From positions 186,001 through 250,000 of the forward strand of contig CAVTGV010000008.1 of the NCBI GenBank assembly GCA_963734365.1: DNA of 64,000 nucleotides, read 5' to 3'. The translations under genes were made by a program, and so were the position numbers. Positions 46,482 through 52,880 of this stretch are shown here, in pieces. Each line of letters starts with the position of its first letter. Position 1 is the first letter of the stretch. The notes under the pieces were generated by a model. That model searched no databases and had not been told where the DNA came from. It was given only the letters and a program-made list of their open reading frames with translations. Origin of the DNA: JACVRW01 sp963734365. GTDB lineage: Bacteria > Actinomycetota > Thermoleophilia > Solirubrobacterales > Thermoleophilaceae.

Positions 46482-47057
46482 GTGCCCGATCGCCTCTACT
46501 TCACGGAGTCCGACGAGGCCAACGCGCTGATCGCCTCGGACCCGATGGCTCTGCTGGTGGGATTCGAGCTCGACCAACAGGTCACGGTGATGAAGGCGTT
46601 CGCCGGACCGCTCGCGCTCAAGGAGCGGCTGGGCGCCCTCGATGCCGACACGCTGGCCTCCGCCGACCTGGAACCGGTGTTCTTCGAGAAGCCCGTGGTC
46701 CACCGCTACCCCCGCTCGATGGCCAAGCGGGTGCATGAGCTGGCGGTCCACGTCCGCGACCACTACGACGGCGATGCCGCACGCGTATGGACCGACGCCG
46801 CCGACTCGGACGAGCTGCGTGCCAACCTCGCCGCGCTCCCGGGCTTCGGCGAGATGAAGATCAAGTCGCTCGGCGCGGTCCTGGCCAAGCGCTTCGGTGT
46901 TACGGCGGCGGAGGACCTCGTGCCGTGGCATCCAACCCTCGGTGACGTGGACTCCCCGGAGGCGCTCGAGGAGTACCAGGCGGCCAAGCGGGTTCACAAG
47001 GCCGAGTGGTCCAAGGCCCGGCCGGTGGGCGCACGACCGGAGGCCGTGGAGCCGTAG
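46482..47057 (+). CDS. Uncharacterised HhH-GPD family protein
   Basis: A 191-residue protein of the actinobacterial HhH-GPD family (TIGR03252-like). The helix-hairpin-helix with Gly/Pro-Asp region is ANLAALPGFGEMKIKSLGAVLAKRF. Upstream, VGFELDQQVTVMKAFAGPLALKERLG resembles the base-excision fold, but the catalytic Lys/Asp of glycosylases is not clearly placed. The GTG at 46482 begins VPDRLYFTESDEANALI. A DNA-repair or DNA-binding role is likely but unproven. Stop overlaps the next GTG (TAGTG). Confidence 0.85.
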   Translation: MPDRLYFTESDEANALIASDPMALLVGFELDQQVTVMKAFAGPLALKERLGALDADTLASADLEPVFFEKPVVHRYPRSMAKRVHELAVHVRDHYDGDAARVWTDAADSDELRANLAALPGFGEMKIKSLGAVLAKRFGVTAAEDLVPWHPTLGDVDSPEALEEYQAAKRVHKAEWSKARPVGARPEAVEP

Positions 47058-47491
47058 TGGCGGCGGCCGACGGGGGGCGCCTCAAACCGGTGCTGCTCGC
47101 GGCCGTGATGGCCTTTCTGGCCCTCAACATCTGGACGGGCAGCCCGCTGCTCGCCCTGTGGATCGGGTCGAAGATCCAGGGGGAGGAGAGCCAGCCCTCG
47201 ATGGGCGCCTTCGTGGCGGTCATCGTCTGCCTGATCGCGTTCAGCTGGGTGCTCTACCAGCTTCTCAAGATGACGATGAGCGCCTACCAGGACGCAACCG
47301 GCACGCGCCCCACCGTGCGCAGCCATGCGCCCTGGCTGCGGAGCATGCGCGGCGAGCGACCCGAGCACCATTCCACCGGAGCCAGGATCTCGGGAGCCGA
47401 GCGCATTGTCGTGGTCAGCGTGATCGCGGCCGCCGTGGTGTTCGAGGTGTGGTTCTTCTTCTTGTCGGGCTCGCCCATCGGCAGCGGCTGA
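47057..47491 (+). CDS. Small membrane protein, hypothetical
   Basis: A 144-residue protein with three probable transmembrane helices: LLAAVMAFLALNIWTG (10-27), FVAVIVCLIAFSWVLYQLL (50-70) and IVVVSVIAAAVVFEVWFFFL (118-138). Between the second and third is a charged loop (GERPEHHSTGARISGAER). The GTG overlaps the preceding stop and the gene ends just before tRNA-Arg. No known family motif was recognised. Confidence 0.72.
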   Translation: MAAADGGRLKPVLLAAVMAFLALNIWTGSPLLALWIGSKIQGEESQPSMGAFVAVIVCLIAFSWVLYQLLKMTMSAYQDATGTRPTVRSHAPWLRSMRGERPEHHSTGARISGAERIVVVSVIAAAVVFEVWFFFLSGSPIGSG

Positions 47492-47536
47492 GGCCCTCGT
47501 CAAAGACCGGCGCCGCGCCTAGGCTTTGGCCCTCAC

Positions 47537-47610
47537 GCCCCGGTAGCTCAGCTGGATAGAGCGGCGGCCTTCTAAGCCGCGGGTCGCAGGTTCGAGTCCT
47601 GCCCGGGGCA
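47537..47610 (+). tRNA. tRNA-Arg (TCT), integration target
   Basis: A complete 74-nt cloverleaf: acceptor GCCCCGG/CCGGGGC, D arm TAGCTCAGCTGGATAGAGC, anticodon stem-loop GCGGC-CTTCTAA-GCCGC with anticodon TCT, TPsiC arm GGTTCGAGTCC, discriminator A. Its 3' half from position 47564 is the left copy of the 48-bp att repeat, so the tRNA stays functional after integration. Confidence 0.96.
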
Positions 47611-47611
47611 T
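47564..47611 (+). repeat. attL, 48-bp direct repeat (3' half of tRNA-Arg)
   Basis: Starts with GCGGCCTTCTAAGCC in the anticodon stem and ends with CCGGGGCAT just after the discriminator base. An identical copy is at 50742-50789. The flanks of the two copies differ (GGC before one, GGC-C before the other; CAGTC versus AGGCG after). Confidence 0.92.
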
Positions 47612-47652
47612 CAGTCGTAGAGCGGAATCGCGGGAAACCGCAGGTGCGGCGT

Positions 47653-47674
47653 TGGCCCAATCCTGGCCCAAACG
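47653..47674 (+). repeat. 22-bp internal direct repeat, copy 1
   Basis: Begins TGGCCCAATCC and ends GGCCCAAACG, 41 bases inside attL and touching the integrase 3' end. Found again at 50599-50620, 121 bases inside attR, in the same orientation. Could be an arm-type integrase binding site or a trace of an earlier end. Confidence 0.7.
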
Positions 47675-47675
47675 G

Positions 47676-48179
47676 TCAGTCGGCGGCGTCGGCGGCGCGT
47701 TCCTGCGCGGTCTCGAACGCGCTCAGACGCCGCGCAATGTCGGGGCCGGCGCCCTCGACGAGCGTGCCGTAGTGACGTTCGATCATGGTCGCCGAGGTGC
47801 CCATGAGCCGCGCGAGCTCGAACACGGTGACGCCGGCGGCGAGCGAGTTGGAGGCGAACGTCGAGCGCAGGTCGTAGAGCCTGGCCGGCTGCTTGACGCC
47901 CGAGGCGACGACGGCTGGGCGCCAGACGCGTCGCCGCAGGTTGGCGAGGTCGCAGGGCCCGCCGCGCACGGCGGCGAACAGGTGGGGCGTGTCGAGCCTG
48001 GGCGGCAGGAGCTCGAGCGCCTCGAGCGCGCGCGCCGATAGCGGAACCTGGCGCCGGCTGCGCGCGGTCTTGGCGAACTCGACGACGGCGCCGCTCGAGA
48101 TTGTGCGGCGGCCCTGGCGACCGCGGCCGCGGTCACGGGCATATCTCGGAGCTCGAGCGACCGTGCCGCGCAGGCGCAA
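47676..48179 (-). pseudogene. Tyrosine recombinase/integrase, 3' fragment
   Basis: About 140 residues recognisable as the C-terminal catalytic domain of phage integrases: TARSRRQVPLSARALEAL (first Arg region), LYDLRSTFASNSLAAGVTVFELARLMG (the HxxR box; the His is Tyr here) and SATMIERHYGTL (the nucleophilic Tyr). The N-terminal DNA-binding half is missing; upstream of about 48120 the frame holds unrelated, low-complexity sequence. It runs toward attL as in intact elements. A functional integrase would need the lost N-terminus, so excision is unlikely. Confidence 0.8.
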
Positions 48180-48265
48180 CGAATGAAGTCATCGGGATGG
48201 CTCGTGGCGAGGTAGAGCAACGCGGCGAGGTCGTCGCCGCTCACGAAACCGTGCCCTTCGATCAC
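48120..48265 (-). pseudogene. Truncated phage-type gene joined to the integrase fragment
   Basis: Begins with GTG at 48265, overlapping the preceding stop (GTGA) as expected for a real co-translated gene, and reads VIEGHGFVSGDDLAALLYLA, then TSHPDDFIRCACAARSLELR. It continues in-frame over the integrase fragment without sense, so the original 3' end has been lost at a deletion junction near 48120. Function unknown. Confidence 0.45.
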
Positions 48266-48651
48266 CGTGCGTTCTCGCAATGACCGCAGTTGACAGGGCC
48301 GGGTCCGAGGTGCTCCATCTCGTCGGCGTGCTTCGGGTCCTCCCATCCGGGGCTGCGTTGGGGGCAGATAGGCAGCCCGTCGGTCCCGGCCTCGTGCGTC
48401 GCGAAGTTGCCGCGCCACTTGACGCGGCGCTCGGCGTGGTACCGGGCGCCGTCTACGTCGGGCTTCGGCGGCTTCGGCATCGTCGCCCGGATGCGCTCGA
48501 CCTCCTTCTTCATCCGCCGGACGATGTAGTCCTGCATCCACGGCTGCTTCATGATCGGTCCGCCTGTGCGGACGGCCTCGTCGATCACCAGCTGCTCGGA
48601 CGGGCTGAACGAGGGCTTGTCGGTGTTCTCCATGCTCTTGCTCCCTTTCAT
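48262..48651 (-). CDS. Hypothetical element-borne protein
   Basis: A 129-residue soluble protein, Lys/Arg-rich in the middle (YIVRRMKKEVERIRATMPKPPKPD), with a C-terminal CPQR and a Cys-rich tail NCGHCENAR that could bind a metal. ATG at 48651 overlaps the terminase-like stop (ATGA); ATG at 48633 with AGGGAG upstream is an alternative. No family recognised. Location between a terminase-like gene and a recombinase suggests phage origin. Confidence 0.6.
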   Translation of the reverse strand: MKGSKSMENTDKPSFSPSEQLVIDEAVRTGGPIMKQPWMQDYIVRRMKKEVERIRATMPKPPKPDVDGARYHAERRVKWRGNFATHEAGTDGLPICPQRSPGWEDPKHADEMEHLGPGPVNCGHCENAR

Positions 48652-49136
48652 GGGATCGTCTCGTCGTCGTCGAGGGCGCCGAGCGGGTCGTCGCGACGCA
48701 GCCGCGCCAGCTCGCGGCGCACGTCGGGCGTGAGCTTCGACCGGCGCTTGTCCTTCGCGCCGGCCCCGGTGTCGCCACGTGGTGCACGCGCACCGGCCGG
48801 CTCGATCGTGACGCCGGCGGCCGCCCGCGCCAGCGGCGTCATCACCAGCTGCCGTTCAAGCACGTTCAGCTGCGTGAACACCCACGACGCCGGGTCGGTC
48901 TCGGCACGCGCGGCGAGGTGCGCCCACCTCGCAACCCGTGGGGCGTCGGAGCGCCGCCACAGCGTCGACTCGGGCTCGCGCCACGCCTGCTTGAACAGCT
49001 CGCGCTCACGCTTCGACAAGTGCGCCGGCGCCGGCGGCGGGTTCGGGTGACAGACGCCCTCGACGAGCCACAACCGACCGCCGCGGAAACGCCCGGTGTC
49101 GGGCCGCGACCGGGTCGGGAGTTTCGCCGTCGACAT
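48648..49136 (-). CDS. Phage terminase small-subunit-like protein
   Basis: A 162-residue protein with features of P27-type small terminases: HLSKRERELFKQAWREPES, a central DAPRVARWAHLAARAETDPASW and VLERQLVMTPLARAAAGVTIEP, where TPLARxxxG is the familiar block. The C-terminus is basic (KDKRRSKLTPDVRRELARLRR). There is no large terminase subunit or capsid gene in the window, which supports the view that the element is a remnant. Start ATG 49136. Confidence 0.65.
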   Translation of the reverse strand: MSTAKLPTRSRPDTGRFRGGRLWLVEGVCHPNPPPAPAHLSKRERELFKQAWREPESTLWRRSDAPRVARWAHLAARAETDPASWVFTQLNVLERQLVMTPLARAAAGVTIEPAGARAPRGDTGAGAKDKRRSKLTPDVRRELARLRRDDPLGALDDDETIP

Positions 49137-49281
49137 GCTCCCCGGAGCCTAACCTCGGCCGAGGTCCCGCAACGCGAAGGTTCACGAAGCGCTCGCACGC
49201 GGGAGGAGGCCGCTGTCGTGGGACGTGTAGGGGGATGAAGTTGGCCCCGACCCCAGCGCCGAGGCCAACCTCCTGGCTCGT

Positions 49282-49611
49282 CTACGGACTCGGCGGGTTC
49301 TGGGGGTTGCTGCCGCCCCGGCACGCCTGGCCAGGGATTCCGGGAGGGCCGCCAGCCCTGACGTCCTGGCCCGGCGACTGCACGATGAAGTCGATGGGAC
49401 CCTCACCGACGACCATGTCATTCAGTCCGGAAAAGGCGCAGATTGAGTTGGCATGTGCCGGTGCTCCGGTGGGGGTCTTACCCGAGCCGGAATTCGGAAC
49501 GCCCGGAGTGCCCGGAGGGCCCTTCACTTCACCAGCGAACGCTGACCCAGCACCCACACCCGCGACCGCGACTCCGCAAAGCGCAGCCGCGACCAATGAC
49601 TTGGGGCGCAT
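49282..49611 (-). CDS. Small secreted protein, hypothetical
   Basis: A 109-residue exported protein: signal peptide MRPKSLVAAALCGVAVAG, cleavage after SAFAG. The mature part is Gly/Pro-rich with a cysteine pair (NSICAFSGL and GQACRGGSN). Proteins with this SICAFSGL...ACRGG layout are seen repeatedly in soil actinobacteria, with no known role. GGAGG lies 7 bases before the ATG. Codon use is less GC-biased than in the surrounding chromosome. It is divergent from the tiny coupled gene at 49908. Confidence 0.72.
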   Translation of the reverse strand: MRPKSLVAAALCGVAVAGVGAGSAFAGEVKGPPGTPGVPNSGSGKTPTGAPAHANSICAFSGLNDMVVGEGPIDFIVQSPGQDVRAGGPPGIPGQACRGGSNPQNPPSP

Positions 49612-49907
49612 TTCCTCACCTCCATTAGGCCCGGTCCCTGGGGCCCGATTCGTGTACTGCCCACCCTCTCACCGATAGCGAAATTCGTCCAAACATCGGA
49701 TCAGGGTGAGAAACGCCCGGCACGCACCGGCAGGGCTAGTCCCGGCGGTTTCCAAAGGGGGAGGGGGGGTGCCAGGGTCAGCCGGCGCCTCTTGGCGCTC
49801 TCTCGTCCCGAGAAAATGCCAACCAGGGGAACCGCTTGACCCGGCGACCCAAGTGGTGTAGGCCATGCAGTGCAAAAGGGCACCGGACTCGCCGAAAGGA
49901 GTGCCCG

Positions 49908-50024
49908 ATGAGGACACGCTTGCTGGTGTTTGTCCTTGCCGCCGGAGTTGCCGCCTGCGGTCTTGTTTCTTCGGTCTCCAGTGCCGCATGCGGCGAATGT
50001 GGGGCAAATCGGACGAGACCATGA
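49908..50024 (+). CDS. 38-residue lipoprotein-like peptide
   Basis: MRTRLLVFVLAAGVAACGLV starts with a Lys/Arg n-region and a hydrophobic core, ending in a lipobox-like VAAC, then a short Cys-containing tail (AACGECGANRTRP). The Shine-Dalgarno GAAAGGAG is 6-7 bases upstream. The stop overlaps the next ATG by 4 bases (ATGA), so it looks like a coupled leader or small lipoprotein. It is below the usual gene-calling length cutoff. Confidence 0.55.
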   Translation: MRTRLLVFVLAAGVAACGLVSSVSSAACGECGANRTRP

Positions 50025-50461
50025 AGCGAGCGTCCCTCACATCTCTCGTGTTCGTCACCATGCTGGCCGCCTCACTGCTCGGCGGAGGCGCCGCGCAGGC
50101 CAATGGTGGCGCAAGGTACGACTTCCGGGTCTTCCCGCGGGTCGGAAAGCCGACAACCACGTTCCGCATCAGCTTCACCGCGCCGTTCCCGGCGATTAGC
50201 GAGGATTCCGACTACTTCCTTGAGGGAGTCGGTCCGCGGCGCTGTCCCTCCTTGTTCGAGTACGCCGGGGTGAGGGTGCGCCGAGGCGACCGCGTGGTGC
50301 TGAGGCTGACCTCGTCCGACGACCTGTACTTCCGCAGCCGCCGACGTTGGTGCCGGGGCTCGTATGTCGGCTCCGTCTATCACTCGAATCTGCTCCAGGA
50401 CAGGGTGATCGGCTACTTCTCGTTCGGAGTGGGCCGCTTCCCCACCAGCCTCGGCCCCTAG
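50021..50461 (+). CDS. Secreted hypothetical protein
   Basis: A 146-residue exported protein: signal peptide MKRASLTSLVFVTMLAASLLG, cleavage near AQANG. The mature domain is beta-rich (YDFRVFPRVGKPTTTFRISF) with three cysteines (RRCPSLFEY and RRWCRGSYVG), giving a possible disulfide. ATG overlaps the preceding stop. Located near the right end of the element, so it may be cargo. No family recognised. Confidence 0.68.
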   Translation: MKRASLTSLVFVTMLAASLLGGGAAQANGGARYDFRVFPRVGKPTTTFRISFTAPFPAISEDSDYFLEGVGPRRCPSLFEYAGVRVRRGDRVVLRLTSSDDLYFRSRRRWCRGSYVGSVYHSNLLQDRVIGYFSFGVGRFPTSLGP

Positions 50462-50598
50462 CCGCGATGGGTCGCCGACTCGCGCTATCGGCGCCCGCGC
50501 GGGCCCACACTCCTGCTTGCAGTCCCCGCGGCGTGCGAGCCACTTCGGCGGGCGCGAGCGGGAAAGGCCTCGGCGTTCCCGCGCCCCCGCCGAACCTG

Positions 50599-50620
50599 TG
50601 GCCCAATCCTGGCCCAAACG
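50599..50620 (+). repeat. 22-bp internal direct repeat, copy 2
   Basis: Exact match to 47653-47674, in the same orientation, within the right end of the element. Contains a short tandem (TGGCCCAA twice with a spacer). Confidence 0.7.
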
Positions 50621-50741
50621 TCACCAGACCGGCCGCTGGCCGTTTGGCTTGGCTATGCGGTCGGATCGCCCGCGATCCCGCTCGTGGGTCGGATAGAGCG
50701 CAATCAGGCCGAACGGCTCGCAACGGCGAAGAACGGCTGGC

Positions 50742-50789
50742 GCGGCCTTCTAAGCCGCGGGTCGCAGGTTCGAGTCCTGCCCGGGGCAT
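50742..50789 (+). repeat. attR, 48-bp direct repeat (partial tRNA-Arg)
   Basis: Exact copy of 47564-47611, preceded by sequence with no D arm or acceptor strand. It would score as a partial tRNA but cannot fold as one. Marks the right end of the integrated element. Confidence 0.92.
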
Positions 50790-50918
50790 AGGCGACAAGC
50801 TGCGGCATCCTGCAATCTCCTGGGGGAGCCGGCGGAGCTGAGCTAACAAGCCCGATGTGCTGGTGGCTGGCTACCCGGCGCCCTGTAGCAAGGTGAACGT
50901 CAGGCGGTGCCTCGCGGC

Positions 50919-52403
50919 TCAAGGGCGAGCCGCTGGGGTGTCACTCGGCGAGGCCTCCGTGATAGTCGGGAAGCGGAGGCTCATCGAGAACGGCCGGCCG
51001 AGTGACCGAGGACGGGATGCCGGGATCGGCTCGCGGTCGAAGACCGCCACCCCGCCGAAGACGCTGGTGGACGCGACGTAGGCGCTCTGGCCGTCGGGGC
51101 TGACCGCCACCGACGCGGCACCGTCGAGTGCCGCCCCGTCGCTGCAGGGGGCGGCCCCGGTCTCCGAGATGCAGCCCGCCGCGGCCGGCTTCTGGGCCAG
51201 CGTCCCGTTCGGGGCGCGGTCGAACACCGCCGCCGCGTCGCTGCCCTGAGCTGCGACGTAGGCGCTCTGGCCGTCGGGGCTGACGGTCACCTGCTCGGCG
51301 CTGCCGAGCGCCGTCCCGTCGACGCAGGGGCCCGTCCCCGTGTCTGAGATGCAGCCTGCCTCGGCGGGCTTCTGGGCCAGCGTGCCATTCGGGGCGCGAT
51401 CGAACATCGCCAGCTTGCCGTTCACCTCAGACGTGACGTAGGCGCTGTGGCCGTCGGGGCTGACCGTCACCTCCTCGGCGTCACTGAGCGCGGTGCCGTC
51501 GGCGCACCGGCCGTCCCCGGTCTCCGAGATGCAACCGGCCACGCCGCGCTTCTGGACCAGCGTCCCGTCCGCGCCACGGTTGAACACCGCCACCGCGCTG
51601 TCGTCCCCAGACGCGGCGTACACGCTTTGGCCGTCGGGGCTGACCGCCACCGACCTGGCACCGTCGAGTGCCGCCCCGTCGCCGCACGGGGCGGCCCCGC
51701 TGTCCGAGATGCAACCGGCCGCGCCGGGCTTCTGGGCCAGCGTCCCGTCCAAGGCGCGATCGAGCACCACCACCGCGTCGCTGACAAGAGACGAGACGTA
51801 CACAGTCTGGCCGTCGGGGCTGACCGCCACCGTCTCGGCGCCGTCGAGTGCCGCCCCGTCGCCGCACGGGGCGGCCCCGCTGTCCGAGATGCAACCGGCC
51901 GCGCCGGGCTTTTGGGCCAGCGTCCCGTTCGGCGCCCGGTCGAACACCACCACCGCGTCGCTTCCGATTGACGCGACGTAGACGCTCTGGCCGTCGGGAC
52001 TCACCGCCACCGAGCGGGTTTGGTCGAGTGCCGCGCCGTCGCCGCAGCGGCCGGCCCCGGTCTCTGAGATGCAACCGGCGACACCACGCTTCTGAGCCAG
52101 CGTCCCGTCGCTGTCACGATTGAACACGGCGACGGCCTCACTGGACCCCACGTAAACGCTCCGGCCATCGGGACTGACCGCCACGGAGTTCGCGTTCTCC
52201 ACTTCCGTCGCCGGCGAGCAGAAACCAGCGACGCTCAAGCAACCCGCCGCGCCCGGCTTCTGAATCAGGTCACCGGGCGCCGCCGCGGCCTCAGCGGCCA
52301 CAACGCCGCTCAACAGACACGCCACGAACAGCGCCCTGACAAGCCCGGCCTTGAGACCTGCGGCCCGGTTCGGGTCGAGCGTACGGTCATCAACTCGGGC
52401 CAT
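50919..52403 (-). CDS. Secreted seven-bladed beta-propeller repeat protein
   Basis: A 494-residue exported protein. Signal peptide at about 20-40 (LVRALFVACLLSGVVAAEA). Seven 60-residue repeats follow, each with SVAVSPDGQSVYVAS, an AVVVFDRAPNGTLAQKPGAAG segment and a Cys pair in CISDSG...PCGDGAAL. The pattern matches lactonase/NHL/YVTN-type propellers; the Cys pair per blade suggests one disulfide per blade, unusual for that group. The DNA repeats have a fixed 180-bp period. The ATG at 52403 has GGAGG 5 bases upstream. A surface binding or scaffold role is likely; no catalytic motif is seen. Confidence 0.83.
   Translation of the reverse strand: MARVDDRTLDPNRAAGLKAGLVRALFVACLLSGVVAAEAAAAPGDLIQKPGAAGCLSVAGFCSPATEVENANSVAVSPDGRSVYVGSSEAVAVFNRDSDGTLAQKRGVAGCISETGAGRCGDGAALDQTRSVAVSPDGQSVYVASIGSDAVVVFDRAPNGTLAQKPGAAGCISDSGAAPCGDGAALDGAETVAVSPDGQTVYVSSLVSDAVVVLDRALDGTLAQKPGAAGCISDSGAAPCGDGAALDGARSVAVSPDGQSVYAASGDDSAVAVFNRGADGTLVQKRGVAGCISETGDGRCADGTALSDAEEVTVSPDGHSAYVTSEVNGKLAMFDRAPNGTLAQKPAEAGCISDTGTGPCVDGTALGSAEQVTVSPDGQSAYVAAQGSDAAAVFDRAPNGTLAQKPAAAGCISETGAAPCSDGAALDGAASVAVSPDGQSAYVASTSVFGGVAVFDREPIPASRPRSLGRPFSMSLRFPTITEASPSDTPAARP
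51080..52200 (-). repeat. Seven tandem 180-bp coding repeats
   Basis: The block CCGTCGGGGCTGACCGCCAC (plus strand) or close variants recurs near 51090, 51270, 51450, 51630, 51810, 51990 and 52170, an exact 180-bp step. Repeats around 51660 and 51840 are near-identical over more than 80 bases. This is the propeller gene's own repeat structure and is prone to recombination or misassembly. Confidence 0.88.
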
Positions 52404-52880
52404 GTTGGCCTCCTGTGGAGCGGAGCTCCGATCGCCTACCGTGGGACAAGCAACCTGCAATGACCGGACGGCCCGACAACGGGTCCGGCCCGCTTGCCGC
52501 ATGCAGAGTGGCCCTTTAGGTGGAAAGACGCTCGAACGCGGCTTTTATTCCACCGATCGCACAGGTCATCCGATCCGCTACCGGGCTCGCACCACTTGAG
52601 CTCACCGCTCAGCATTCCGGTCGACTGGGGATCGTGTGGCTCGCCACCGCTCCACAGCGCCGACCGTGAGGGTCTCCTGCGTGGGGGCCGCTCTCCCGTT
52701 CCCAGCCAACTCCTGCTGGGCGGCTACCCCCTCCTCGCCACTTCCACTTTATACCGCATCCGAGCGGCTCATGAGGCCTTGATCCGTGCCCCATAATCGC
52801 CCGCCGCAAGTGAGAACCCGACGGAACTGGAGCAGCGAAATGCGGGCGTTTTCCTCGACGTATCCGACGGGAGGGCGGCT
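52404..52880. other. 477-bp intergenic region, no gene seen
   Basis: Separates the propeller gene (minus) from the FAD hydroxylase (plus). Short frames here have no Shine-Dalgarno and no conserved character. Composition is somewhat lower in GC in the middle (CACTTTATACCGC near 52747), which could hold divergent promoters. No tRNA, terminator hairpin or repeat was found by eye. Confidence 0.5.

Larger units (their letters stand above)
47564..50789. mobile_element. Small degraded integrative element in tRNA-Arg
   Basis: Bounded by 48-bp direct repeats (47564-47611 within tRNA-Arg and 50742-50789). Only the left copy is part of a full tRNA. Inside, near the left end, is the 3' part of a tyrosine-recombinase gene transcribed toward the tRNA, then a truncated gene, two phage-like small genes, and three small secreted-protein genes. 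The insert is only 3.2 kb, too small to encode replication, capsid or transfer functions, so it is most likely a deletion derivative of a prophage or integrated element. The secreted-gene part looks lower in GC and has less strict codon use than its neighbours. Confidence 0.82.

Noticed and set aside
47783..48793. A 336-residue minus-strand frame across the element
   Set aside because: Mostly out-of-frame sequence over the terminase-like, hypothetical and integrase regions; only the short segment after the GTG at 48265 looks like real coding sequence.
50742..50789. A second tRNA-Arg gene
   Set aside because: Only the 3' half of the tRNA is present; no acceptor 5' strand or D arm. It is the right att copy of the integrated element.
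51080..52200. CRISPR array or satellite DNA suggested by regular spacing
   Set aside because: The 180-bp units are in one continuous coding frame of a beta-propeller and have no short identical repeats with unique spacers.
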